From positions 214,979 to 278,978 of the forward strand of contig JADKCF010000005.1 of the NCBI GenBank assembly GCA_016714765.1: 64,000 bases of DNA, read 5' to 3'. Position numbers and translations under genes: made by a program. Below the pieces are notes generated by a model. The model made no database searches. It worked only from the letters and a program-made list of their open reading frames with translations, and was not told the origin of the DNA. Below, piece after piece: positions 16,949 through 26,868 of the stretch. This DNA comes from Saprospiraceae bacterium (GTDB lineage Bacteria > Bacteroidota > Bacteroidia > Chitinophagales > Saprospiraceae). Positions within the stretch are counted from its first letter, which is position 1. Each line of letters starts with the position of its first letter.

Positions 16949-19164
16949 CTTACAGTTGGACAAATAGTAATCCAGCTATAGGACTTCCGGCAAGTGGTAC
17001 AGGCAATATACCTGCTTTTACAGCAACCAATCCAGGGACAGCAACCATTACTGTAATACCGTCTATAACTTTGGGAGGCGTAACGTGTACAGGTGCACCT
17101 ATTTCATTTATAATATTTATCCATGCACCTGCACAACTGGTGTGTAATGATCATGTCAATATCAGTGTGGACGAAAACTGTAAGGTAAGCCCGGTGATAG
17201 ATATGTTTTTGGAGAATAGTCCTAATGATGCAATATTTTATGAGGTCATCATCAAAACAGCAACGGGCAAAATTATCAATGAAAATGAATTGGGTAACTA
17301 CAAGGGGCAGAAACTGACCGTATCAGTTCGTGATATCTGTGATGGCAACAGCTGCTGGGGCACACTTACAGTGGAAGACAAGCTGGCACCGCGTATCAAT
17401 TGTGGTCCTGTCAGAAGCATACAGTGCTACGAAGTAGATGCATTGGTTGCGGAAGATGTTACTAAAAAAGCATCACCAAGTACAGCAAAATTTGCACCTT
17501 CTTGGAGTGACAACTGTGGAGCAGTGACGGCAGAATTTACCACACATAAATTATTGGATGGCTGTAATGGAGGCAACGTATTGAGAAAATGGACAGTAAC
17601 AGACGCAAGTGGCAATACAGCATATTGTGAGCAGTGGTTTGAAGTAGAAACCGAAGTAGACTGGACCTGCCCTGATCAATTAGTATTGTTAAGCTGCAAG
17701 GATGACCTTTCACCTGAGGCGATAGCTATCAAAGAAGGAGTTGGTTCAGCATATCCATATTTTAGAAGCGGTAACATAACCACTCCAATCCACGGAGTAT
17801 GTAATTACTATACAACTTATAGTGATGTAGAAATAGATGCATGTGGAGCACATTGCCATGGTAACAAAAAAGTAATCAGAACATGGCAAATCCTTGACTG
17901 GTGTAATGGAACAGTGACACCATGTCAACAGATCATCAAAGCAATTGATACTGAAGCACCAACATTCATCGTAAAAGATACGATCATCAGTACAGCACCA
18001 TGGTATTGTGAAGGCGACTTCTATGTACCAAACCCATGGGAGCTACATGACAACTGTGATATCAACCCAACGTGGACAGTAAAATCATCAGTAGTAGGCG
18101 TACAGATCGTACCTGCATTATTGAATGGTGCACCACACCCGGTATATAAGTACAGAGCGATAGGCGTTCCAAAAGGATCGAGCCACCTGAAATATACAGC
18201 AACAGACTGTTGTGGTAATGAAGTGACCATCATCTCGTCTGTAACAGTAGTAGACAAGACACCACCGGTGCCAGTAGCTAAGCGCGACATCGTGATAGGC
18301 TTAGTAGGAGGATATGATGCCACAGGCAAACCTGACGGAACGGCAAAATTGTACTCAGAAAGTATCGATAACGGAAGTTATGACAACTGTAGTGCAGTAA
18401 GACTGGAAATCAGAAGAGTGAACAAAGGCGTGAAATCAGATAACGTTACAACAGATGCACCAAGTTGTGGTAACCTGGGTAATGGTAATCCACAATACAA
18501 CAACAATATCACTTTCAACAACAGACTGGCACCTAACCTTGGCAACAATATGCCATACAGCGCTGACGATACAGATGGTGGCTTGTTTGTGAAATTCTGT
18601 TGTGAGGACCTTACAAAAGCAGGTGCTGACTTTGACGGAGACGGAACATTAGACGTAGGATACCACATGGTGATCATGAGAGTATGGGATGATGGCAACA
18701 TGGATGGAATCGTAGGAAATGCCGGTGACAACTGGAATGATACATGGGCAAATGTAAAAGTAGAGTGTAAAGTACCACCAGTAATTACATGTCCTGCAGA
18801 TGCAACGATCCACTGTGACTGGGCTATCGAGAAATTCGTATCCAGCAGTGCCACCAAATCTATAGCAGGAGTAGACTTCCAGAAAACAGGAATACCTGAA
18901 GCATATGGAGTATGTACTAATCCAGAAATACAGTTCAGAGACAGAGAAGTAACAGATCAGTGTGGAATCGGCTTTATCGAAAGAACATTTGTGATCAAAG
19001 AGAAAGATATAGAAAGAACATGTGTACAGAGAATCACGATCTTACCAAGTACAAGTGCACAGCCATGGGTAACTAATTTCCCTGGTGACTGGGATAATAT
19101 AGAGCAAATAGGCTGTGACGAACCGACAGCTGCACAGATCAAAGCAAAGGCCCAACCAATGTAG
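16930..19164 (+). CDS. open segment of the giant protein: HYR-like modules
   Basis: 744 codons with several modules centred on 'DNCG', 'DNCD' or 'DNCS' and 'VTDASGNTAYCEQWFEVE', typical of the HYR-like repeats found in very large Bacteroidota surface proteins. It includes 'DFDGDGTLDVGYHMVIMRVWDDGNMDG', which is calcium-site-like. It ends at a frameshift near 19160. Confidence 0.7.
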   Translation: MSNTSITYSWTNSNPAIGLPASGTGNIPAFTATNPGTATITVIPSITLGGVTCTGAPISFIIFIHAPAQLVCNDHVNISVDENCKVSPVIDMFLENSPNDAIFYEVIIKTATGKIINENELGNYKGQKLTVSVRDICDGNSCWGTLTVEDKLAPRINCGPVRSIQCYEVDALVAEDVTKKASPSTAKFAPSWSDNCGAVTAEFTTHKLLDGCNGGNVLRKWTVTDASGNTAYCEQWFEVETEVDWTCPDQLVLLSCKDDLSPEAIAIKEGVGSAYPYFRSGNITTPIHGVCNYYTTYSDVEIDACGAHCHGNKKVIRTWQILDWCNGTVTPCQQIIKAIDTEAPTFIVKDTIISTAPWYCEGDFYVPNPWELHDNCDINPTWTVKSSVVGVQIVPALLNGAPHPVYKYRAIGVPKGSSHLKYTATDCCGNEVTIISSVTVVDKTPPVPVAKRDIVIGLVGGYDATGKPDGTAKLYSESIDNGSYDNCSAVRLEIRRVNKGVKSDNVTTDAPSCGNLGNGNPQYNNNITFNNRLAPNLGNNMPYSADDTDGGLFVKFCCEDLTKAGADFDGDGTLDVGYHMVIMRVWDDGNMDGIVGNAGDNWNDTWANVKVECKVPPVITCPADATIHCDWAIEKFVSSSATKSIAGVDFQKTGIPEAYGVCTNPEIQFRDREVTDQCGIGFIERTFVIKEKDIERTCVQRITILPSTSAQPWVTNFPGDWDNIEQIGCDEPTAAQIKAKAQPM

Positions 19165-19178
19165 GAGGACCATGTGAT

Positions 19179-19877
19179 GTGATCGGTGTAAGTACAAAGA
19201 TAGAGTTGTTCAACTTTGAAGATGGAGTATGTAAGAAGTGGAAAGTAGAATACAAATATGTCAACTGGTGTACCAACGAAGAGAGAGGACCATTCTACAA
19301 ATATTTCATGTACAGCGACGAAGCAGCTCCTGTAGTTACATGCAGAGATACGATGTATGCAGTAGATGTAAACTGTGAGTTGAAAGGTTTACAGTTGACC
19401 AATAAAGCTACCGATACAGGTGGATGTATAGACAATGGATGGTTGAAGTGGACAGTAATCGTAGACTTGTGGGCAGATGGAACAGATGACATCGAGTATA
19501 CCTCGTTCATCGCACCAAACAATGACGTAAGTAATATGAGGAATGGTAATTTCGATGCTATCAGAGATGATAACGAAAACGGAATACCGGATGTATATGT
19601 TGCACCTACAGCCAATGGAGCAGCGATACCTGCCAACAGCATTATCCTGCCTACTATAGCCGGCAAGATGAGCAATCACAAAGTAGCATGGAAAGTAACA
19701 GACGGATGTCACAACTTCGCTACATGCCATTCATCATTCATGGTAGCAGACAAGAAGGCACCAACACCGGTGTGTGTACCATTGAGTACCGCATTGATGC
19801 AGGATCCAGACGGGATCAGGACCATTGTTGCCAATGGTAGAATTGTGGGCTATCGACTTCATGAACAAGTCATATGA
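19179..19877 (+). CDS. open segment of the giant protein: continued HYR-like region
   Basis: The same Cys-paired module style continues ('WKVEYKYVNWCTNEERGPFY', 'AWKVTDGCHNFATCHSSFMV'). It ends at a frameshift near 19840 and overlaps the next segment by about 50 bases. Confidence 0.65.
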   Translation: MIGVSTKIELFNFEDGVCKKWKVEYKYVNWCTNEERGPFYKYFMYSDEAAPVVTCRDTMYAVDVNCELKGLQLTNKATDTGGCIDNGWLKWTVIVDLWADGTDDIEYTSFIAPNNDVSNMRNGNFDAIRDDNENGIPDVYVAPTANGAAIPANSIILPTIAGKMSNHKVAWKVTDGCHNFATCHSSFMVADKKAPTPVCVPLSTALMQDPDGIRTIVANGRIVGYRLHEQVI

Positions 19878-21315
19878 TAACTGTACCGATGAAAGTGACC
19901 TGTTATACACATTTGACGACTGGGCACCAAGAATTGCCGATACAGTAATACAGACAAGATTAGTGAATGTAGACAAGGCACATTACTTCAACAGCAAAGG
20001 ACAGGCAGTAGCAGCGTACCCTGCAAGATCTACTAATTCAGTAGAGAAAGCAGCAGAAGCATCATACCTTGCAGGTAACTTACAGTTGTGGATACCTGAA
20101 AACAGAAGCGCAGCCAAAGTATGGGTATCAGGTGATATCGCACCGGGAGTTAAGAAGACAGTGGATGTACACGTGACAGTATGGGATAAGAAATTTAACC
20201 ATGACTATTGCTGGACGACACTAGATCTCATCTATAATTCCGACCCAATTTTAGAATCAATCATATCAGGTAGCGTAGTTACAGCGAGCAATCAGCCAGT
20301 AAATAACGTAGCAGTTACCATTGATGCCAATATTACAGAGTATCCTAAGACAGTATCTACAGGGCTAGCTGGTACTTATGGGTTGACTGTTGGTACAGGA
20401 GAGGATTATCAGATAACGGCGAGCAAAGACGGAGATTACCTCAATGGAGTAAGCACACTTGACCTTGTATTGATTCAGAGACATATCCTGGGACTACAAG
20501 TATTCGATAGTCCGTACAAACTGATAGCAGCAGATGCTAACAACGATGGTAAAGTGACAGCAAGTGACTTGACAGACCTTAGAAAACTGATTTTAGGAAT
20601 CACTAACGCTCTTCCTAAGAATGCAAGCTGGAGATTCCCTATATCTGCACAGTCTATGGATGCGACCAATCCATTCCCATTTGTAGAGCAGATAGCTATC
20701 AGCCAGATACTTACAAATATGAGCAATCAGAACTTCGTAGCAGTGAAGATAGGAGATGTAAACGGAAACGTAAGCACCAACGTATCTAACCCTGCAGTAG
20801 AAGGCAGAAGCAACAGAAACGTAGTGATGGCAGTAGCAGAGCAGACAGTAGTAGCAGGTGAAGTGGTAGAAATACCGGTAACAGCAGCTAACTTCAGCGA
20901 TGTAGCAGGATACCAGTTCACTATGAATCTGAAAGGCGGAAGCTATGTAGGTGTAAATGCAGGAGCACTTGATATCAATGCAAGCAATGTAGGAGTGATA
21001 GCAGGAGATGTAGTAACGATGAGTTATGCATCAAATGAAGCAACAAGTATCAATGCAGGTGAAGTATTGTTTACGCTGATCGTAAAAGCTGACAAAGCAG
21101 GAAACGTAAGTGAAATGATCACATTGAACTCAGGCGTAACAGCAGCAGAATCATACAGCAGCGACCTTACAGTAGGTAAAGTAAGCTTAGATGTAAGAAC
21201 TGCACCTGTAGCTGGAATCGAATTGAATCAGAACGAACCAAACCCATTCAAAGGTCAGACCACAGTAAGCTTTGTAATGCCTGAGGCTGCCACAGCTACA
21301 TTTGAGTGTATATGA
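19825..21315 (+). CDS. open segment of the giant protein: dockerin-like, cohesin-like and T9SS linker
   Basis: This segment contains 'ISGSVVTASNQPVNNVAVTI' (carboxypeptidase-regulatory-like), a dockerin type I pattern with two calcium-site halves ('LDLVLIQRHILGL' and 'ADANNDGKVTASDLTDLRKL'), and a cohesin-like beta domain ('VVAGEVVEIPVTAANFSDVA'). The sorting linker 'LNQNEPNPFKGQTTVSFVMP' follows. The frame breaks at 21302, after which the last 58 codons run to 21475. Confidence 0.7.
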   Translation: MLPMVELWAIDFMNKSYDNCTDESDLLYTFDDWAPRIADTVIQTRLVNVDKAHYFNSKGQAVAAYPARSTNSVEKAAEASYLAGNLQLWIPENRSAAKVWVSGDIAPGVKKTVDVHVTVWDKKFNHDYCWTTLDLIYNSDPILESIISGSVVTASNQPVNNVAVTIDANITEYPKTVSTGLAGTYGLTVGTGEDYQITASKDGDYLNGVSTLDLVLIQRHILGLQVFDSPYKLIAADANNDGKVTASDLTDLRKLILGITNALPKNASWRFPISAQSMDATNPFPFVEQIAISQILTNMSNQNFVAVKIGDVNGNVSTNVSNPAVEGRSNRNVVMAVAEQTVVAGEVVEIPVTAANFSDVAGYQFTMNLKGGSYVGVNAGALDINASNVGVIAGDVVTMSYASNEATSINAGEVLFTLIVKADKAGNVSEMITLNSGVTAAESYSSDLTVGKVSLDVRTAPVAGIELNQNEPNPFKGQTTVSFVMPEAATATFECI

Positions 21316-21498
21316 CGTGATTGGAAAAGTAGTGACAGTAAGAAACATCGATGCCAACAAAGGCTTGAACAGTGAAATCTTCACAAGAGAGCAATTAGGC
21401 GCAACAGGCGTACTTTACTACACACTTAAGAGCGGTGACTTCACAGCTACAAAGAAAATGATCATAGTAGAATAAAAGATAGTTAAAAAATTGATGTT

Positions 21499-21542
21499 AA
21501 AGAGTCCATGTTTGATGTAATCAGGCATGGACTCTTTTTTAT
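21499..21542 (+). terminator. rho-independent terminator of the giant gene
   Basis: A 12-bp perfect stem AAAGAGTCCATG/CATGGACTCTTT, 15-base loop, followed by a T run. It lies 24 bases after the TAA of the giant gene, confirming that 21475 is the real end of the transcript. Confidence 0.9.
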
Positions 21543-21686
21543 TGTGGATTGGTGTAATCTAATTAATTCTATCTGAGTCCTTATCAAAAGGTTAATGTTC
21601 ATGTTAAATAATCTTAAAAATGTGGACTATTAGGCAGTTTTATGGTTATATTTATGATTGTACTTTTGATTTATAAATATATTACC

Positions 21687-22223
21687 ATGCGAGTTTTTTT
21701 ATATGTATTAGTTTTAATGTTTGTAGCTTCCTGTGCTCCTTCGCTTAGATATTACACAAAGGAAATCCATGATGACAGCCGATGGTCTGACAGTGAGTTA
21801 AGGAAAATTCAGTTTTATCTTTCGGGAGATATTATCCTTTGGAGAGATATCAACATGGGAGAATCTGTCATCACCAACGGTAAATTAAAAATGGTGGATG
21901 GTCGTAAAGTGGGAGAAGTAATTATCAGACGTGGTACTCCTGGAGTATTCCTTTTTTCTCCTTCAAAAAACCATTATGCTATTAGTTTTGACCCTGAAAG
22001 TGATGCGAAGTATCTGGTATTTGGTCCATCTGACAAGGCAGGTGAACGATATGTACTGCTGGCTAAAGAATGGGGCAAAAGATATGGTAAAGTCACCTAC
22101 GGTGATAAAATCTATCGTACACCGGCCGAAAGTGCGTTTGCTTTTTTGATGGTCAATGTCACTAAAACGCAAACAACAAATGTAAAATCTGAGAGACCAT
22201 CAGGTAGGCGCGTAGATAATTGA
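21687..22223 (+). CDS. putative lipoprotein of unknown function
   Basis: The 178-residue protein starts with a short hydrophobic segment and a lipobox-like 'LMFVASCAPSLR', so the cysteine near residue 14 is probably lipidated. The mature part has 'IQFYLSGDIILWRDI', 'GVFLFSPSKNHYAISFDPES' and 'AKYLVFGPSDKAGERYVLLA'; it appears to be a beta-rich globular domain. I do not recognise the family. The ATG at 21687 is chosen because the signal begins there. It is convergent with pcm, whose end is eight bases away. Confidence 0.7.
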   Translation: MRVFLYVLVLMFVASCAPSLRYYTKEIHDDSRWSDSELRKIQFYLSGDIILWRDINMGESVITNGKLKMVDGRKVGEVIIRRGTPGVFLFSPSKNHYAISFDPESDAKYLVFGPSDKAGERYVLLAKEWGKRYGKVTYGDKIYRTPAESAFAFLMVNVTKTQTTNVKSERPSGRRVDN

Positions 22224-22231
22224 TGTTTTCT

Positions 22232-22879
22232 TTAGAGCTGAACACCTTTCAGGAATGGTACAAATCTGTAATGACCAAATTTTTCTTTTGTAAGAGATCC
22301 ATCTTCGTTTTTGGTGATTTTAAGCATAGTTTGAAGGTCTCCCTCGCCCAATGGAATAACCATGATACCACCGGTCTTGAGTTGTGCAATCAGTTTTTCT
22401 GGGATCTCGACTGCTCCGGCTGTTAAAAGAATTTTGTCAAATGGGCCAAATCTTGGAGCACCTTCGTAGCCATCACCAAAGAGTGTTCGGATGTTTCCAT
22501 AACCTATGCTATGTAAAAAATTTTCTGTTTTGTCAAATAGCTTCTTCTGTCTCTCGATGGTGTACACTTTGGCTCCGAGGTAATAAAGTACACATGCCTG
22601 GAATCCAGATCCGGTACCAATTTCTAGAATAGTATCTCCTTTTTTAACATCCAGCAAAGCAGTTTGTATAGCTACTGTGTATGGCTGCGAGATAGTCTGA
22701 TCAGCATCAATAGGAAAAGCCACGTCTTTATATGCCCAATCTGCAAAAGTTTTTTCAAGAAAAAAATGTCTTGGTATATTTAAAAACGCATCAAGTATTT
22801 TCTCATCTTTGATGCCTTTAGATTTGAGCTCATTGACGAGTTGCTGTCTGAGTCCCTTATGTCTGTGTGAGTCGACCAA
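22232..22879 (-). CDS. pcm: protein-L-isoaspartate O-methyltransferase
   Basis: It methylates isoaspartyl residues in aged proteins using SAM, starting their repair. The 215-residue protein has the family marks: 'ILDAFLNIPRHFFL', 'DQTISQPYTVAIQTALLD' and the SAM-binding glycine motif 'ILEIGTGSGFQACVL' (about residues 84-98), and ends in the substrate-domain 'GGIMVIPLGEGDLQTML' and 'FVPFLKG'. The length is normal. Confidence 0.93.
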   Translation of the reverse strand: MVDSHRHKGLRQQLVNELKSKGIKDEKILDAFLNIPRHFFLEKTFADWAYKDVAFPIDADQTISQPYTVAIQTALLDVKKGDTILEIGTGSGFQACVLYYLGAKVYTIERQKKLFDKTENFLHSIGYGNIRTLFGDGYEGAPRFGPFDKILLTAGAVEIPEKLIAQLKTGGIMVIPLGEGDLQTMLKITKNEDGSLTKEKFGHYRFVPFLKGVQL

Positions 22880-23151
22880 TTATTTTAAATTTTAGGCAAA
22901 TATATTATATTTAATTACAATATGAAAATGGAAGCCATCATTTTGCCTAATATAAGCTTAAGGAAGTATTAATTAAAACTGAGATGGTCACTTAGACCAC
23001 ATTAAGGGTTTTGTTTAAAATAACTAAAAAGTATGGTAGGTTTCACACAATGGTGCATGTCTGTGTTTAACATTGTGGTGTTAGACATATTTTTTCACAT
23101 CTTGAACCTAACTCTTTTGTCGGTGTTGATACAATAGTTCATTTTAAATAC

Positions 23152-23179
23152 TTGAATGAAGTTTATTTTTATACTTTTA
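23152..23179 (+). promoter_or_regulatory. candidate promoter of the P-domain protease
   Basis: TTG at 23152-23154 and TACTTTTA at 23172-23179, 17 bases apart, resemble the -33/-7 Bacteroidota elements (one mismatch to TAnnTTTG). It lies 25 bases upstream of the ATG at 23204. The remainder of 22880-23150 shows nothing recognisable. Confidence 0.35.
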
Positions 23180-23203
23180 CAAATCTATTAAAAAGTAATT
23201 TAT

Positions 23204-26200
23204 ATGAAAATTTTTCAACTTCTGATGTTGTTAGCTTTTTTGCCATTGGCAGCTAGCTCACAGAGCCTGTGGAGTAAATCTGATGAAGCTAAGCTGAAAA
23301 GCATTAATCCATCATCACGAGAAATCATTCCCAACCGATATCACACCGTTGGTCTTGATTTTTCGCATATGTACGAAGTATTATCTGATGCGCCGAAAAG
23401 TTTTTCTGAGTTAAAATCTTCCACTGTACCTTTGCCCATGGCAAATGGCAGTATGGCTGATTTTGTGATATGGGAAGCTCCGTTGATGGAAGCACCCCTC
23501 TCAGCCAAATATCCATCGATAAAATCCTATAAAGGGTATAAAAAAGACGATAAAAGTGTTGTGGCTCGTTTTAGTGTAGGACCAAATGGTTTTCATGCAG
23601 CAATCAAGACAGCAGAAGGATTGGCATACATTGATCCATATAGTACGGATTCGAAAAGTCAATACATAGTTTATTACACCTTTGATGACAGAAAAGATGA
23701 TAACTTTAGCACCAATCTTTTATGTGGTACTGCTGATAATTCGACACCTTATCATGCCGGCGCTAAATGGGGGACTACCCGTAAATTGGATGGCAAAATG
23801 GAACTTCGCAAATATAGACTTGCATTGGGTTGCACTGGTGAATGGGGAGCTGTGAGGGGAACAAAGGAAAAGGCATTGGCAGATATGGTCACTTTTGTTG
23901 AGCGAGCCAATATAGTATTCGAGACGGAACTGGCTATCACTGCTGTCCTTATAGCCAGAAATGATGAGTTGATATTTCTGGACGGGGGCTTGGATCCATA
24001 CACCAATCCTGACAGAGGACTTGAAATTTTGGGTCAGAATACAAATATACTCAATGGTAGGGTAGGAAGTAGCTCTTATGAAATAGGCCATGTATTTTCA
24101 ATATGTTATGATGTAGGAGGGGTAGCAGGCGGAAATATATGTACACCTGCCAAAGGTGCTGGAGTTACCTGCCACAATGGTAATGCGGTCAGCAATGGAA
24201 TTGTATTGGTGTTTAATCATGAGGTTGGCCATCAGATGACGGCTGCACATACCTTTAATAATTGTCCGGGCCAGGAAGGCCAACAGTCATCATCAGGCTA
24301 TGAACCAGGTAGTGGATCTACCATTATGGCATATCCGGGAGCGTGTGGTACCAGCAATCTGGGAGTCGCCAGAGATGATTATTATCATGTAGCTTCGTTG
24401 GAGCAAATGTTGACATTTACTAATTCTGAAGGTGCTGATGCCTACGACTGTGCGGAAAAAATCGATATTAATAACTTCGTTCCGGTCATATCGATGCCTT
24501 ATACTAATGGTTTCAGCATACCCAAAGAGACTCCTTTTTTCCTGAAAGCCACGGCCATTGACGATAATGGTGACAATATGACTTATAATTGGGAGCAGTT
24601 TGATAATCAGACTTCCAGCCCGCTTGGGTCACCCACTGGCAATGCTCCCATATTCAGATCATTGCCTCCAGGTTCTAATTCTGCCAGATATTTTCCCAAT
24701 GTGTCAAGGATATTAAACGGTCAGTTTACTGATAAAACCGAGTTGCTGCCTTCTTATGGAAGAGAAATGACTTTCAGATTTGTAGTGAGAGACAATAATC
24801 CATTGGGCAATGCAGCTGTATGGGAAGAAATGAAGTTTAAGGTAGCAGCTAATGCAGGACCATTCAAACTTACATATCCTGTACTGGACTATAAGTGGAA
24901 AATCGGTCAGGAACTCAACGTGACCTGGGACGTTGCCGGGACAGACACAGCTCCTGTCAACTGTAAAACGGTGGATATCTATGTAGCTCTATCCAATAGC
25001 CTCGACTTCCAATCATCCAACCTTATTCTTGTATCCAAATCAACACCCAATGATGGGGTTGAAAAAATCATCGTACCAAATAAAGAGGCAATTCGTGCCA
25101 GAATAGTGGTGAAAGCTTCAGACAATATTTTCCTTACTACAGGTTTGTATAATTCTAAAATAGATGTGCCTGAAACTCCTGCATTTTTTATGGATATAGC
25201 CGAACCTATCAAAAAAATATGTCTTCCAGAAAGTGTAGACTATTCTATCACTACGGCTGGTTTTGCAGGAATAAGTGAAAAAATCAAATTCGAGGTAGTT
25301 TCAGGCTTGCCTGATGGTGCTGTTGCAACTTTCAGCACACCTGAATCTACGGCAGGAGAATCCAATTCATTGAACCTGGATCTGAGCAATGTATCCGGTA
25401 CAGCTAACTACCAGATAGTGGTAAGGGCCTTTGCTCCGGGTATAGATACTATTGAGAGGACTATACAGTTGGCTATCACGAGTACCAATTTAGATGATGT
25501 AAAATTGGTAGGCCCCGAAAACGGATTGAGCGGTGTGGGACCAACACAAAAGTACCTTTGGGAAGAAAAATCTGATGCAACAGGTTACGAACTGGAAGTG
25601 GCCACATCTCCTGACTTTGCACCAGAAAAAATTGTTATTAGCAAGAGTACTTCAATGCCTGGTTTAAATTCTAATACCTTTTTAGAAAAAGCGACTATAT
25701 ACTATTGGAGGGTAAGGTCCTTCAATGCTTGCAGAAATGGTACATGGTCAAAAACATTTGCATTTAATACAGAGGCCCTTGTTTGTAAAGTCAGTGAATC
25801 AGGTGACTTGAATATTGGGATTTCACCATCAGGTACACCAAAAGTCGAAGCTGAACTTAATATTTTTACAGAGGGTATTATCAGTGATGTCAACATAAAA
25901 AGTATAAAAGGCGATCACCAATGGTCAGGAGATGTTGTAGCCTATCTGAATGCGCCGGATGGCAAAGAAGTATTGCTTTGGAACAGAAAATGCGGATCAT
26001 CCAAAGGATTTAATGTTGGAATCGACGATCAGTCCAATGAATTTTTCCAGTGTCCTATCAATACCGGAAGAATATATAGACCAGAATCGCCGCTTTCGGT
26101 ATTGAACGGAAGTGCCATGAAAGGAAAATGGACATTACGGCTGGAAGACAAAGCGTCAGGAAATGGAGGGAAGCTTACTAATTTTAATTTGGAGTTGTGC

Positions 26201-26821
26201 TCAAGCCTGGCATTAAACCCACCTGTTCTGACCAGAAATGAAACACTAAAGATTCATCCCAAAGACGCCAAAGATATTGACAGAGTGCTTTTGCTGGCTG
26301 AAGACACTGATAATAATGCTAATGAGTTGACTTATACACTAGTATCAACGCCTTTAAAAGGTTTGTTGACTCTAAACGGTGCTCCTCTCTCAGTTGGAAA
26401 TGAATACAGGCAGTTTGATATTGATAATTTTAAATTAAGATATTTGCACACAGCAGATGATGAGAGTGATGACTCTTTCAGTTTTGTGATCACAGATGGT
26501 AAAGGTGGCTGGGTAAGTATTACAAATTTTGAGATAGATGTCGATGCAGCTGTTCCTTCCGGTATAGCTAATTCAGACAAAACCGAAAGAATATTGGTTT
26601 ACCCAAATCCGGCCAATGATGTCATTCACATACTTGCTCCGGATAACATCGAAGGCCCTACACAATATGTCATAGTTGACTTGAATGGAAGGGCTGTGAG
26701 ATCTGAGGAGGTGACTGGTTTATTATCTATCATCGATATAGAGAGTTTTATCCCGGGTGTTTACTTGATAAAAATATCCACTCCATCAGGCGCAATAGTC
26801 AGAAAGTTTGTCAAGAAATAA
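23204..26821 (+). CDS. secreted reprolysin-like metalloprotease with P domain and T9SS tail
   Basis: 1,205 residues: signal peptide (MKIFQLLMLLAFLPLAASSQ), a propeptide-like region to about residue 190, and a zinc metalloprotease domain with 'HEVGHQMTAAH' near residue 339 (HExxHxxxxxH, metzincin) and a Met-turn-like 'TIMAYPG'. Ig-like domains follow, then a fibronectin-like segment, a proprotein-convertase P domain at about 860-1005 ('WSGDVVAYLNAPDGKEVLL', 'GKWTLRLEDKASGNGGKLTNF') and a cadherin-like module. It ends in a T9SS tail 'ILVYPNPANDVIHIL...VRKFVKK'. It should be exported through the outer membrane and act on extracellular protein. It is related in architecture to the genes at 49585 and 53303. 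Confidence 0.9.
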   Translation: MKIFQLLMLLAFLPLAASSQSLWSKSDEAKLKSINPSSREIIPNRYHTVGLDFSHMYEVLSDAPKSFSELKSSTVPLPMANGSMADFVIWEAPLMEAPLSAKYPSIKSYKGYKKDDKSVVARFSVGPNGFHAAIKTAEGLAYIDPYSTDSKSQYIVYYTFDDRKDDNFSTNLLCGTADNSTPYHAGAKWGTTRKLDGKMELRKYRLALGCTGEWGAVRGTKEKALADMVTFVERANIVFETELAITAVLIARNDELIFLDGGLDPYTNPDRGLEILGQNTNILNGRVGSSSYEIGHVFSICYDVGGVAGGNICTPAKGAGVTCHNGNAVSNGIVLVFNHEVGHQMTAAHTFNNCPGQEGQQSSSGYEPGSGSTIMAYPGACGTSNLGVARDDYYHVASLEQMLTFTNSEGADAYDCAEKIDINNFVPVISMPYTNGFSIPKETPFFLKATAIDDNGDNMTYNWEQFDNQTSSPLGSPTGNAPIFRSLPPGSNSARYFPNVSRILNGQFTDKTELLPSYGREMTFRFVVRDNNPLGNAAVWEEMKFKVAANAGPFKLTYPVLDYKWKIGQELNVTWDVAGTDTAPVNCKTVDIYVALSNSLDFQSSNLILVSKSTPNDGVEKIIVPNKEAIRARIVVKASDNIFLTTGLYNSKIDVPETPAFFMDIAEPIKKICLPESVDYSITTAGFAGISEKIKFEVVSGLPDGAVATFSTPESTAGESNSLNLDLSNVSGTANYQIVVRAFAPGIDTIERTIQLAITSTNLDDVKLVGPENGLSGVGPTQKYLWEEKSDATGYELEVATSPDFAPEKIVISKSTSMPGLNSNTFLEKATIYYWRVRSFNACRNGTWSKTFAFNTEALVCKVSESGDLNIGISPSGTPKVEAELNIFTEGIISDVNIKSIKGDHQWSGDVVAYLNAPDGKEVLLWNRKCGSSKGFNVGIDDQSNEFFQCPINTGRIYRPESPLSVLNGSAMKGKWTLRLEDKASGNGGKLTNFNLELCSSLALNPPVLTRNETLKIHPKDAKDIDRVLLLAEDTDNNANELTYTLVSTPLKGLLTLNGAPLSVGNEYRQFDIDNFKLRYLHTADDESDDSFSFVITDGKGGWVSITNFEIDVDAAVPSGIANSDKTERILVYPNPANDVIHILAPDNIEGPTQYVIVDLNGRAVRSEEVTGLLSIIDIESFIPGVYLIKISTPSGAIVRKFVKK

Positions 26822-26868
26822 TTTGTCTTCAAGCAAACTATTTCTGACCGGTTTAAAGTTCTGTCCAT

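Larger units (their letters stand above)
11771..21475 (+). pseudogene. giant T9SS-secreted adhesin-like protein, broken by about a dozen frameshifts
   Basis: Open segments in successive frames join into one protein of about 3,230 residues. It starts with a signal peptide (MKYKIIQILTLFLMFSSGRLFAQ), then a PPC-like domain ('ANDLCSNATVISG...VWYTF'), many Cys-paired Ig-like repeats, HYR-like 'DNCG' modules, a carboxypeptidase-regulatory-like domain, a dockerin-like and a cohesin-like domain. It ends in a T9SS tail ('LNQNEPNPFKGQTTVSF', then 'VYDVIGKVV', and 'KKMIIVE' before TAA at 21473). Frame switches occur near 12060, 12400, 12715, 12800, 13270, several in 13550-13790, then 16310, 16930, 19160, 19840 and 21300. 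One intact cell-surface or matrix protein is likely in the organism; the breaks look like indel errors. Confidence 0.75.
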
